64,000 nucleotides of DNA, taken from Ningiella ruwaisensis (GTDB taxonomy: Bacteria > Pseudomonadota > Gammaproteobacteria > Enterobacterales > Alteromonadaceae). Positions 37,859-45,716 of this stretch are shown piece after piece; positions within the stretch are counted from its first letter, which is position 1; every line of letters starts with the position of its first letter. Location: NCBI RefSeq assembly GCF_004798935.1, contig NZ_RAHT01000001.1:62001-126000 (forward strand). The letters are read 5' to 3'. The position numbers and the translations under genes are program-made. The notes below the pieces were generated by a model. It did no database searches. It worked only from the letters and a program-made list of their open reading frames with translations, and had not been told where the DNA came from.

Positions 37859-37946
37859 TGGTTACCACTGGCACATAAAACCCGCAGAACAGGCACAAGC
37901 TTGCGAGCGCCCTCATCAACACGCTTATTAGAATTTTTTTACTCAC
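37848..37946 (-). CDS. possible 32-residue hydrophobic peptide
   Basis: GTG-start frame of 32 codons: MSKKILISVLMRALASLCLF then CGFYVPVVTNEY. It has two Lys, a hydrophobic core of about 20 residues with two Cys, and a polar end: the plan of a small membrane peptide. AAGG lies 3 nt before the GTG, closer than ideal. Its TAA overlaps the following 43-codon frame by 11 nt. Could be a real membrane toxin-like peptide, a leader, or chance. Confidence 0.35.
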   Translation of the reverse strand: MSKKILISVLMRALASLCLFCGFYVPVVTNEY

Positions 37947-38007
37947 GAGCCTTAATTAAAGCGCTCCGAATGCAGATTTTGGCGGTATAAAAACTAAATG
38001 CATTGAG

Positions 38008-38403
38008 TTATGTCGCAACGGCAAACATAAAAAACAACCAAATGCCATCAAATTTATTGAGACCGCCGACAAGCCAGACAGCTATGCACGGCAGAAGAAA
38101 AATAATACTGTTAATAATGCCGACATTAAAATGAACTTTAAGCATCCAGAAATCAGGCCATTCATGCAGAACTTTTGATGTTTTGTCATCAGGGAACATT
38201 AAACTAACACCTTCTCTTAATGTCCAACCAGCAATACTAATAGGGAATAGCATAGCCCATTTTAAAGCATCCTCATTTATTGAAACTAAGATGAAATATT
38301 CTTCAAGAAACTCTCCGAAGAGGATATATATGGCCGCGCTAAAAATTAGAAAAGCGAACTCATAGCTGATAAAGAAAACCCTTAAATAGTAGAACGCTTT
38401 CAT
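38008..38403 (-). CDS. hypothetical four-helix membrane protein
   Basis: 131-residue integral membrane protein that I do not recognise. Predicted helices: residues 7-28 (FFISYEFAFLIFSAAIYILF), about 47-64 (LKWAMLFPISIAGWTL), about 92-114 (GIINSIIFLLPCIAVWLVGG) and 118-131 (FDGIWLFFMFAVAT, the protein ends inside or just after this helix). The loop between helices 2 and 3 is polar (FPDDKTSKVLHEWPDFWML). Its ATG overlaps the TGA of the upstream gene (ATGA), so the pair is translationally coupled and likely forms a soluble-plus-membrane unit. Base composition looks AT-richer than the flanking housekeeping genes. Confidence 0.75.
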   Translation of the reverse strand: MKAFYYLRVFFISYEFAFLIFSAAIYILFGEFLEEYFILVSINEDALKWAMLFPISIAGWTLREGVSLMFPDDKTSKVLHEWPDFWMLKVHFNVGIINSIIFLLPCIAVWLVGGLNKFDGIWLFFMFAVAT

Positions 38404-39281
38404 TGATGTTTCATATCTCTTTCGTTTGAAACTTTATCAAACTGGGATTTTGCCTTTATAGCAAGTTCTAGTGGCTTCGGCTCTTTTTCATGAAGAAAAC
38501 TTTTTTGTGTGTCACTTGTTTTTATAACTACTTCATCGCCTTTTTCAATACCAACTACTTTACCTCTCCCATAACCATCTGCAGCCATAAGGATTGCTGC
38601 ATCGCCTATCGCAGGAATCTCTTCAGGTTCATAGTCTGGTGACTCCATGATCCTATCCATCAATTCAACAATTTTTGATTTCAGGCCTTTTAACTCAGAA
38701 GTCTGCTCTTTGATTGCTACTTCAGATGCATTTCGTCTATTAATATACTCATTTAGGTTGCCCCACAACCGACCGAACAATGGGTTTGGCGGGAAAACTG
38801 TTGCTGAAAACTCTGTAAAATGACTCAGTCTTTTTAGTCGGCTAGTGAATGCTCTATAATCAGATATTGGCTCGACATCACAAGCGACCATAAAACCATC
38901 AAAGGCTCCTTCAATTACAGACTTGAATCGCCGAGGAAATATGTCTTCTTGTATTCCATTCCACACATGCAAAAACGCTATCCCTGAGCATTCGGGCAAA
39001 TATACAAATGATGAGCTAGCCTCAAGTAAGTTGGGGACGTCAGTGTCTACTTGTGAACGGCTAATCTCGTCAATTACTTTTGCGTGACCATCCTTTGCAT
39101 ACTTAGACAGCTTTCCGAAAACATATGGAAATTCATCTTCCCTATTGTCCTCGATATCAGTTATAGTCCAGTCGAACTTTCCTATCGTGATAGTTGGAGC
39201 GTTCGTCATCGCATCCATCAAGCTTTTTTGATCGAGATTTATTTTAACGACTCGCCCAAGATAATATCGACCTCTTCTCAT
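38400..39281 (-). CDS. hypothetical protein, partner of membrane protein
   Basis: 293-residue soluble protein of unknown family. The N-terminal about 130 residues look like an alpha/beta domain (YYLGRVVKINLDQ, IGKFDWTITDIED, FPYVFGKLSKYAK); the middle has RLWGNLNEYINRRNASEV followed by a helical coiled-coil stretch (about 190-225); the last about 65 residues form a small beta module (IGDAAILMAADGYGRGKVV, EKGDEVVIKTSDTQKSF). No nuclease, ATPase or HTH motif is visible. AGGGAT lies 7-8 nt before the ATG. Coupled by ATGA to the membrane protein. This layout, soluble sensor-like protein plus multi-helix membrane protein, is shared by many abortive-infection systems, but that is inference only. 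Confidence 0.8.
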   Translation of the reverse strand: MRRGRYYLGRVVKINLDQKSLMDAMTNAPTITIGKFDWTITDIEDNREDEFPYVFGKLSKYAKDGHAKVIDEISRSQVDTDVPNLLEASSSFVYLPECSGIAFLHVWNGIQEDIFPRRFKSVIEGAFDGFMVACDVEPISDYRAFTSRLKRLSHFTEFSATVFPPNPLFGRLWGNLNEYINRRNASEVAIKEQTSELKGLKSKIVELMDRIMESPDYEPEEIPAIGDAAILMAADGYGRGKVVGIEKGDEVVIKTSDTQKSFLHEKEPKPLELAIKAKSQFDKVSNERDMKHQ

Positions 39282-39308
39282 CGGATATCCCTATACTTGT
39301 AAAAAATT

Positions 39309-39366
39309 CTAACATTCCAATAAGCGGCGATCGCGCTCTTTGCGAACGTCTGTCTTTAATGTTATG
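39309..39366. repeat. imperfect inverted repeat between accessory genes (attC-like?)
   Basis: TAACATT at 39309-39315 and AATGTTA ending near 39364 are exact reverse complements about 56 bp apart, with GC-rich palindromic bits inside (GCGATCGC). The element starts at the stop codon of the 98-residue gene and ends shortly before the next one. Size and position recall integron attC sites, but the core triplets (ACATAAC, GTTAGAA) fit the consensus poorly. Confidence 0.35.
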
Positions 39367-39663
39367 TTAACTATTTTGCTCATCATACAACGTATATCCG
39401 TTACCCGGACTTTTCCTAAAATAAGTAAACCAACTCACAGTGCTTATTTCTTCAAGAAAAATCATCGGCTTCGTATCAATAGATTGCACAAGCATATGTT
39501 TTAGTGAGTGATCGTTTTTGATAAGTTCAACCGCTTTTTCTTCGGCCTCTTCGGGTGAGTTAGCTTTAACCCATCTGGTTGTGTAAAAACCACCTTTTAC
39601 AATTTTTTCATTAAAGATAAAGCCGAAATTTCTACCCTCTAAAAGTAACTGATAAAACGCCAT
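39367..39663 (-). CDS. hypothetical small single-domain protein
   Basis: 98 residues, cytosolic. The central segment GFYTTRWVKANSPEEAEEKA followed by VELIKND matches a type of small protein I associate with accessory regions and cassette arrays: an opening strand pair (FYQLLLEGRNFGFIFNE), a basic strand, and a helix built on SPEEAEEKAVELI. Function unknown; the fold may be a small alpha/beta ligand-binding unit. AAGGAATG before the ATG is a fair ribosome site. It is the most upstream of the minus-strand accessory run and is separated from the next gene by an imperfect inverted repeat. Confidence 0.72.
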   Translation of the reverse strand: MAFYQLLLEGRNFGFIFNEKIVKGGFYTTRWVKANSPEEAEEKAVELIKNDHSLKHMLVQSIDTKPMIFLEEISTVSWFTYFRKSPGNGYTLYDEQNS

Positions 39664-39884
39664 TTCTAAACATTCCTTGTATAGTTAACAATTGAGTCAT
39701 TTTTCTACCAGCAATCGTCTTATTTTTATACTACTTAGGTTTCTTACTAAATTATATAACAGATTGCTAGCCATCTTGTTTTTTGCGCATCGTTTAAGTG
39801 GTCTAAGGTGATAAACAACCCATTGGGTCATTTGCTGGGATACGGAAGAACTCTAAACAAACTGTATATATTCAAGGATGAGTT

Positions 39885-39947
39885 ATGAAAACTCGCTCAC
39901 CATTTTTAAAACTTTATCGCCGATTATATGTTAAGTCGTTAATATAA
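39885..39947 (+). CDS. possible 20-residue cationic peptide
   Basis: ATG preceded by CAAGGATGAGTT (AAGGA, good spacing) opens a 20-codon frame: MKTRSPFLKLYRRLYVKSLI. It has six basic and no acidic residues and alternates with hydrophobics, like a membrane-active peptide or a remnant of a longer gene. Only the ribosome site and composition support it. Confidence 0.25.
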   Translation: MKTRSPFLKLYRRLYVKSLI

Positions 39948-39995
39948 ATGTAGTTTTTGAAATGCTTTTGCAAATATTATGTGACCTAATAAAGT

Positions 39996-40019
39996 AAACG
40001 CCCAATACAGGGCGTTTTT
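39996..40019 (-). terminator. intrinsic terminator of the thiolase gene
   Basis: AAACGCCC and GGGCGTTT form an 8-bp stem with a 6-nt loop, 25 nt after the thiolase stop. The minus strand continues with a T-rich stretch (ACTTTATT); the plus strand also has five T, so it may work both ways. Confidence 0.82.
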
Positions 40020-40042
40020 AAAAATTGCTTTTGCGATCTATG

Positions 40043-41215
40043 TTAAAACATTTCTACCGCAAGCGCAGTTCCTTCACCACCACCTATACAAAGCGCCGCA
40101 ACACCTTTTTTGAGACCTTTTTGTTTGAGTGCATGTAAAAGGGTAACAACAATTCGCGCACCTGATGCACCAATAGGATGCCCAAGTGCACAGGCGCCGC
40201 CTTTAATGTTCACCTTCTCGCTGTCGAGGCCTAATTTATTAATCGCCAGCATCGTAACCATGGCAAACGCTTCGTTAATTTCAAACAAGTCTACATCGTC
40301 AGTTGACCAAGATGCTTTATCAAGCACCTTCTCTATTGCACCCACTGGCGCGACGGTAAAGTCTTCGGGTTTGATGGCGTTTGTTGCATGAGCCACTACT
40401 CGCGCCAGTGGTTGTAGCCCCAGAGATTTGGCTTTTGATTCAGACATAATGACCAGGGCAGCTGCACCATCTGAAATAGAACTTGAGTTAGCGGCCGTTA
40501 CCGTTCCATCTTTTTTAAACGCTGGACGCAAACTTGGAATTTTATCAATTCTTGCATTTCCTGGCCCTTCGTCGGTATCCACTGTTACATCACCCCGTCT
40601 GGAAGAAACGGTGACTGGCACAATTTCGTCTTTGAATGTACCATCGTTAATCGCCATTTGGGCTTTGGTTAAAGAAGCAACAGCAAACTCATCCATCTGT
40701 TCGCGGGTAATTCCTTCACCGTCTGCTGTATCTTGCGCAAAGCAACCCATGGCCTTGCCATCATATGCATTCTCAAGTCCATCTAGCATCATATGATCAA
40801 AGGTTTGCGCATGCCCCATTCGATAACCACCTCGCGCCTGGCTAAGTAAATAAGGAGCCCCAGACATACTCTCCATTCCACCAGCAACGACTGCACTTGC
40901 GCTACCGGCTTTAATTAAATCATGCGCCATCATGATGGCTTTCATTCCTGAACCACACACCTTATTGATAGTTGTGGCACCTACACTTAGCGGCAAATCA
41001 GCACCTAAGGTTGCCTGGCGAGCAGGCGCTTGTCCAAGGCCAGCAGGCAAGACACAACCCATAATCACTTCGTCGATGGCATCAACACTCACACCATCAA
41101 GTGCCGCTTTGATTGCCGATGACCCTAAGCTTGGCGAAGCAACGGTCGAGAGACCTCCCATAAAACCGCCCATTGGCGTGCGTTTTGCCGAAACAATAAC
41201 CACTGATTCACTCAT
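40043..41215 (-). CDS. acetyl-CoA C-acetyltransferase (thiolase)
   Basis: Cytosolic biosynthetic/degradative thiolase that splits or forms acetoacetyl-CoA. Seen: nucleophile Cys87 in NKVCGSGMKA, NEAFA, GGACALGHPIGASGARI with the catalytic His, and the final CIGGGEGTAL with the second Cys; the length of 390 matches AtoB/PhaA types. It diverges from liuR and the leucine operon, whose end products are acetoacetate and acetyl-CoA, so it probably finishes that pathway once acetoacetate is activated. No CoA-transferase or acetoacetyl-CoA synthetase gene is seen in the window. Confidence 0.93.
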   Translation of the reverse strand: MSESVVIVSAKRTPMGGFMGGLSTVASPSLGSSAIKAALDGVSVDAIDEVIMGCVLPAGLGQAPARQATLGADLPLSVGATTINKVCGSGMKAIMMAHDLIKAGSASAVVAGGMESMSGAPYLLSQARGGYRMGHAQTFDHMMLDGLENAYDGKAMGCFAQDTADGEGITREQMDEFAVASLTKAQMAINDGTFKDEIVPVTVSSRRGDVTVDTDEGPGNARIDKIPSLRPAFKKDGTVTAANSSSISDGAAALVIMSESKAKSLGLQPLARVVAHATNAIKPEDFTVAPVGAIEKVLDKASWSTDDVDLFEINEAFAMVTMLAINKLGLDSEKVNIKGGACALGHPIGASGARIVVTLLHALKQKGLKKGVAALCIGGGEGTALAVEMF

Positions 41216-41524
41216 GTTTAATTCCTATTCTGTAAGAAAGCCCACGCGTATTTTTACTGATACGCAAATCTGTATTGTGTCTACACTACTATAGATGAAG
41301 CCTGCCAGCTTTGAACACGACTTTGGTGTTATATCACCGCAAAATATAGCTAGTTGTAAGTGTAATAACGCACTCTTGCTGAACATTACGTTTACGTTAA
41401 CTTGACTTTACGTAAACGTAAAGTACATTATGCTAACAATTTATTTATATTAACGGATTTATGGCAAAACGCCGTATCAAAAAGTAATTTTTGTGGCGTT
41501 TTAGCAAACAGTTTTGGTAAGTCG
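41216..41524. promoter_or_regulatory. thiolase-liuR divergent control region
   Basis: 309 bp holding the LiuR-type palindrome near liuR plus an extra related half-site run ACGTTTACGTTAAC just to its left (about 41388-41401). Both transcripts could be controlled from these repeats. The stretch right of 41430 is the liuR leader; an in-frame upward extension of liuR through it is open but has no family resemblance. Confidence 0.6.
41402..41431 (+). promoter_or_regulatory. liuR operon promoter with MerR-type operator
   Basis: A perfect palindrome ACTTTACGT-AA-ACGTAAAGT (41405-41424) sits between TTGACT (-35, 41402-41407) and CATTAT (-10, 41426-41431), an 18-bp spacer. Operators inside a long spacer are the hallmark of MerR-family control. 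The likely binder is LiuR, encoded about 100 nt downstream; this is inferred from position and family. Confidence 0.78.
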
Positions 41525-41920
41525 ATGACAAATTTGAAAACATTTTCTATTGGCGAGTTGTCGAAAGACTTTGATATAACGCCTCGCTCAATTCGCTTTT
41601 ATGAAGAACAGGGACTATTAGAGCCTGTTCGTGAAGGGCAAGCTCGCATTTATCATACAAAGGATAAAGTGCGGCTGAAGTTGATTTTGCGAGGAAAACG
41701 GCTTGGCTTTTCTTTGGCTGAAATTAAAAAACTGTTTGAGTTGTATGATACAAATCCAAATTCGGCAGCTCAGTTACAAACTATGCTGCAATTAACCGAA
41801 CAAAAACGAGCGGTGCTTGAGCAACAGTTAAACGACATTCAAATGCTGATGAATGAGCTGGATGATGTTGAAGCACGATGTAAAGAAGAACTTAACGACA
41901 TAACACGAGGTGTTGCATGA
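41525..41920 (+). CDS. liuR: LiuR, MerR-family regulator of leucine/isovalerate catabolism
   Basis: 131-residue transcription factor. Seen: N-terminal MerR winged helix ([37 protein letters not shown]), then [14 protein letters not shown] and a C-terminal dimerisation coiled coil (about residues 85-125). The C-terminal Cys-metal cluster of metal-sensing MerR proteins is absent, which fits a metabolite-responsive type. I chose ATG at 41525 because the family starts here; an upstream extension of 41 codons overlaps the promoter. Stop overlaps liuA by 4 nt. In relatives LiuR represses liu genes until branched-chain intermediates appear. Confidence 0.92.
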   Translation: MTNLKTFSIGELSKDFDITPRSIRFYEEQGLLEPVREGQARIYHTKDKVRLKLILRGKRLGFSLAEIKKLFELYDTNPNSAAQLQTMLQLTEQKRAVLEQQLNDIQMLMNELDDVEARCKEELNDITRGVA

Positions 41921-43089
41921 TAAACGCGCCCTACCCAACTTTAAATTTTGGCCTAGGTGAAGATATCGACATGCTTAGAGAGCATGTAAATAGTTTTGCA
42001 CAAAACGAGATTGCACCTTTGGCAGAGGCGGCAGATGAGAAAAACAGTTTCCCTAATGAGCTTTGGCCAAAACTGGGTGAAATGGGCTTACTCGGCGTAA
42101 CGGTGAGCGAGGAGTTTGGTGGCTCAGATATGGGCTATCTTGCACATACAGTTGCGATGGAAGAGATAAGCCGCGCAAGCGCCGGCATTGGATTAAGCTA
42201 CGGGGCGCATTCAAACCTTTGTGTTAATCAGCTTTACAAAAACGGTAATCAGGCTCAAAAAGAAAAATACTTACCAAATCTGGTGTCTGGTGAACATATC
42301 GGTGCGCTTGCGATGAGTGAGCCAAACGCTGGCTCAGATGTAGTGAGCATGAAATTAAGAGCTGACAAAAAAGGCAACAAATACATTCTCAATGGCAACA
42401 AGATGTGGATCACCAACGGGCCAGATGCACATGTATTTATTATTTACGCAAAAACTGATGTCACTGCAGGGTCAAAGGGCATTACGGCCTTTATTGTTGA
42501 AAAAGACACACCCGGATTTAGCCAGGCGCAAAAACTCGACAAACTAGGCATGCGTTCTTCAAACACCTGCGAGCTTGTATTTGAGGATTGTGAAGTACCA
42601 GAAGAGAACATTCTTGGCAGCGAAGGTGGTGGCGTAAGGGTCTTAATGAGTGGTCTGGATTACGAACGACTAGTACTTTCGGGCGGTCCGCTTGGCATAA
42701 TGCAAGCATGTATGGACACCGTTGTACCTTACATTCACGACCGCACCCAGTTTGGAAAATCCATTGGCGAATTCCAGCTGGTGCAAGGAAAAGTCGCCGA
42801 TATGTACACCCAAATGAATGCAGCGCGTGCATACGTTTATGCAGTGGCTCGCTCGTGTGACAGAGGTGAAACCACGCGCAAAGATGCCGCTGGCGCAATC
42901 CTTTATTCTGCTGAACTGGCGACTAAAATGGCATTAGATGCAATCCAGCTGTTAGGCGGAAATGGCTATATCAACGAGTACCCCACAGGTCGCTTATTAC
43001 GAGATGCAAAGCTTTACGAAATAGGCGCAGGCACCTCTGAAATAAGACGGATGCTAATTGGGCGGGAACTATTTAACGAGTCAGCTTAA
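41917..43089 (+). CDS. liuA: isovaleryl-CoA dehydrogenase
   Basis: FAD-dependent acyl-CoA dehydrogenase that oxidises isovaleryl-CoA to 3-methylcrotonyl-CoA, passing electrons to ETF. Seen: N-terminal helical domain with [17 protein letters not shown], the middle beta domain [11 protein letters not shown] and [28 protein letters not shown] with the catalytic-type Glu position of isovaleryl-CoA dehydrogenases, and the end [20 protein letters not shown]. Length 390 is typical. Overlaps liuR (ATGA), so the regulator and first enzyme are made together. Confidence 0.95.
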   Translation: MINAPYPTLNFGLGEDIDMLREHVNSFAQNEIAPLAEAADEKNSFPNELWPKLGEMGLLGVTVSEEFGGSDMGYLAHTVAMEEISRASAGIGLSYGAHSNLCVNQLYKNGNQAQKEKYLPNLVSGEHIGALAMSEPNAGSDVVSMKLRADKKGNKYILNGNKMWITNGPDAHVFIIYAKTDVTAGSKGITAFIVEKDTPGFSQAQKLDKLGMRSSNTCELVFEDCEVPEENILGSEGGGVRVLMSGLDYERLVLSGGPLGIMQACMDTVVPYIHDRTQFGKSIGEFQLVQGKVADMYTQMNAARAYVYAVARSCDRGETTRKDAAGAILYSAELATKMALDAIQLLGGNGYINEYPTGRLLRDAKLYEIGAGTSEIRRMLIGRELFNESA

Positions 43090-43235
43090 GCCCGCATTTA
43101 AATTTGCGAGAAAACGCGCCCAAGAGGCATTGTCGATTTAATTTATTGCTGTATAAACAGTGCCTTTTTTTATCCCGCATATTGACTATAGTTATGCGAA
43201 TGTAATAAACGCTAATAAACATATTTGGAGTGTTT

Positions 43236-44843
43236 GTGCCTGTACTCAACTCTTCTATCAATACCAACAGTGAAGACTACGCGCTTAATCAGCAGCACAT
43301 GCAAAAGCAAGTAGACGATCTGCATAATTTGGTATCGACTATCATGCTTGGTGGCGGCGAAAAAAGCCGTGAGCGACATACATCAAGAGGTAAACTTCTT
43401 CCTCGAGAGCGCATTGAAACCTTGTTGGATAAAGACAGTGCTTTTCTGGAAATTGGGCAACTAGCTGCACATCAGGCATACGATGATTACGTTCCCTGTG
43501 CAGGTGTTGTAGCTGGAATAGGTCAAGTTGGCGGAACCTTATGTATGATTGTCGCAAACGATGCCACCGTAAAGGGTGGCACCTACTACCCGCTTACCGT
43601 TAAAAAGCATCTTCGTGCACAAATGATTGCAGACCAGAATCATTTGCCCTGTATCTATCTGGTGGACTCCGGTGGCGCTAACCTTCCCAGACAGGATGAA
43701 GTTTTCCCTGACCGTGAGCATTTTGGACGGATTTTTTATAATCAGGCCAATATGTCATCAAAGAATATTCCACAAATTGCCGTTGTCATGGGCTCTTGTA
43801 CAGCAGGAGGGGCCTATGTCCCTGCCATGGCTGACGAATCGATTATTGTAAAAGAGCAAGGCACCATCTTTTTGGGAGGCCCCCCACTCGTTCAGGCCGC
43901 AACGGGTGAAATTGTCAGCGCTGAAGAACTCGGTGGTGGTGACGTGCACTGCCGCACATCGGGTGTAGTGGATCATTTGGCGAATAATGACCGACACGCC
44001 CTGGAAATTGCCAGAGACGCCGTTAAACGACTTAATCGCCCATCAAACGAACATGTTGTTAGACGTAAAAGCAGAGCACCGCTTTTTGACAGTCGCGAGA
44101 TTTACGGCATTATCCCCAAAGACAGCCGCCAGCCCTACGATGTGCGAGAAATCATTGCTCGCATTGTTGACGGTAGTGAGTTTGATGAGTTTAAAAAACT
44201 CTATGGAGAAACGCTTGTTTGTGGTTTTGCGCACATTGACGGGTATCCAGTGGGCATACTTGCAAACAACGGCATATTGTTTTCTGAATCAGCACAAAAA
44301 GGGGCGCATTTTATCGAATTGTGCGCACAACGAAAAATTCCGCTTGTCTTTTTACAGAATATTACAGGCTTTATGGTTGGCAAACAGTACGAAGCAGGCG
44401 GTATTGCCAAGCACGGCGCTAAAATGGTGACCGCGGTGGCGTGTGCAAAAGTACCCAAAATTACGGTGTTGATTGGCGGTAGCTTTGGCGCAGGCAATTA
44501 CGGCATGTGCGGGCGTGCCTACGACCCTCATTTTTTGTTCATGTGGCCAAACGCACGAATTTCAGTCATGGGAGGCGAGCAAGCCGCCGGTGTACTTGCG
44601 CAGGTGAAAAAATCGCAGGCGATGCGCGCTGGTGAGGAGTTTACCTCAGAGCAGGAACAAGCGCTCAAACAACCGGTCATTGATACCTATGAAAAACAAG
44701 GTCACCCTTATTATGCCTCTGCCAGATTATGGGATGACGGCGTGATTGACCCTGCTGATACGCGCAAAGTTCTTGCTTTGTCGCTTGCCAGCGCATTGAA
44801 TAAACCCATAGAAGATACCCAATTTGGTGTATTTAGAATGTAA
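43236..44843 (+). CDS. liuB: 3-methylcrotonyl-CoA carboxylase, carboxyltransferase (beta) subunit
   Basis: Transfers CO2 from carboxybiotin on LiuD to 3-methylcrotonyl-CoA, giving 3-methylglutaconyl-CoA. Seen: two crotonase-like carboxyltransferase domains with [32 protein letters not shown] (acyl-CoA oxyanion region), and in the second half [20 protein letters not shown] and [16 protein letters not shown]. Length 535 is normal. The start is GTG at 43236, placed 5 nt after GGAG; a second GTG two codons earlier overlaps that site. It follows liuA by about 145 nt. Confidence 0.95.
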   Translation: MPVLNSSINTNSEDYALNQQHMQKQVDDLHNLVSTIMLGGGEKSRERHTSRGKLLPRERIETLLDKDSAFLEIGQLAAHQAYDDYVPCAGVVAGIGQVGGTLCMIVANDATVKGGTYYPLTVKKHLRAQMIADQNHLPCIYLVDSGGANLPRQDEVFPDREHFGRIFYNQANMSSKNIPQIAVVMGSCTAGGAYVPAMADESIIVKEQGTIFLGGPPLVQAATGEIVSAEELGGGDVHCRTSGVVDHLANNDRHALEIARDAVKRLNRPSNEHVVRRKSRAPLFDSREIYGIIPKDSRQPYDVREIIARIVDGSEFDEFKKLYGETLVCGFAHIDGYPVGILANNGILFSESAQKGAHFIELCAQRKIPLVFLQNITGFMVGKQYEAGGIAKHGAKMVTAVACAKVPKITVLIGGSFGAGNYGMCGRAYDPHFLFMWPNARISVMGGEQAAGVLAQVKKSQAMRAGEEFTSEQEQALKQPVIDTYEKQGHPYYASARLWDDGVIDPADTRKVLALSLASALNKPIEDTQFGVFRM

Positions 44844-44924
44844 GTGCAACATGCGCTTATCAAGCAGGAAAGATAATATTTGCTCAGTTGGCTTTTAGGC
44901 CAGCGTGAATAAAGAAGAGAAATT

Positions 44925-45716
44925 ATGCAAAAGGTAGAACTTGAAATTGATGCTTCGGGCATTGCGCGAGTCACGCTTAATCGACCAGAAGTCCATAATG
45001 CCTTTGACGAACATGTCATACAGTCGCTAATCGATATTTTTGACCAGGTCTCCAGTAACGACAAAGTGCGGGTGATGATACTGCAGGCCAAGGGCAAATC
45101 ATTTAGTGCAGGCGCAGACTTAAACTGGATGCAAAAGATGGCTAATTATGCGTTTTCAGAAAATAAAGAAGACGCCCAGCAACTCGCATTAATGTTGAAC
45201 AAACTGTACACGCTTAACAAACCAACCATTGCGCGAGTGCAAGGTGCGGCTTTTGGAGGCGCCGTTGGTTTGGTTGCTTGTTGCGATATTGCCGTGGGGT
45301 CAAAGCTAAGCAAGTTTTGTTTAAGTGAGGTCAAGCTTGGTTTAATACCGGCCACAATTTCTCCTTATGTGATCCAGGCCGTAGGACTGCGCGAAGCAAA
45401 ACGCCTTTTTATGACGGCTGAAGTCATATCCTCGAGAAGAGCCCGCCGTTTGGGCCTTTTAAACGAAACCGTAAGTGAAGAAGACTTGGATAAAACCATT
45501 GACATCATTATCGGTGATATCCTTAAAAATGGACCTGTAGCAGTCGCCAAAGCGAAAGCATTGGCGCTTGAAGTGGCTGAACTTCCCATCAATGATTCGC
45601 TTTTAGATAAAACCAGTGAAGCGATTGCCCATATACGCGTGTCGGACGAAGGACAGGAAGGCTTGCATGCATTCCTGGAAAAGCGAAAAGCAAACTGGAT
45701 AACTCAAAATGATTAA
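44925..45716 (+). CDS. liuC: methylglutaconyl-CoA hydratase
   Basis: Crotonase-fold enzyme that hydrates 3-methylglutaconyl-CoA to HMG-CoA. Seen: RVTLNRPEVHNAFDE, oxyanion-hole segment KSFSAGADLNWMQKM, GAAFGGAVGLVACCDIA, and SEVKLGLIPATISPYV with the catalytic-type Glu. Length 263 fits. ATG follows AAGAAGAGAAATT. The crotonase family alone does not fix the substrate; its place between liuB and liuD does. Overlaps liuD by 8 nt. Confidence 0.93.
   Translation: MQKVELEIDASGIARVTLNRPEVHNAFDEHVIQSLIDIFDQVSSNDKVRVMILQAKGKSFSAGADLNWMQKMANYAFSENKEDAQQLALMLNKLYTLNKPTIARVQGAAFGGAVGLVACCDIAVGSKLSKFCLSEVKLGLIPATISPYVIQAVGLREAKRLFMTAEVISSRRARRLGLLNETVSEEDLDKTIDIIIGDILKNGPVAVAKAKALALEVAELPINDSLLDKTSEAIAHIRVSDEGQEGLHAFLEKRKANWITQND

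Larger units (their letters stand above)
39664..40042. other. intergenic region between accessory run and thiolase
   Basis: 379 bp of AT-rich sequence. It holds a 20-codon plus-strand frame and the thiolase terminator (both listed separately). No clear promoter hexamers for the minus-strand accessory run were found; it marks the boundary between accessory and core DNA. Confidence 0.45.

Noticed and set aside
41402-41524. Longer LiuR with 41 extra N-terminal residues
   Set aside because: The extension covers the promoter and operator and does not resemble MerR proteins.
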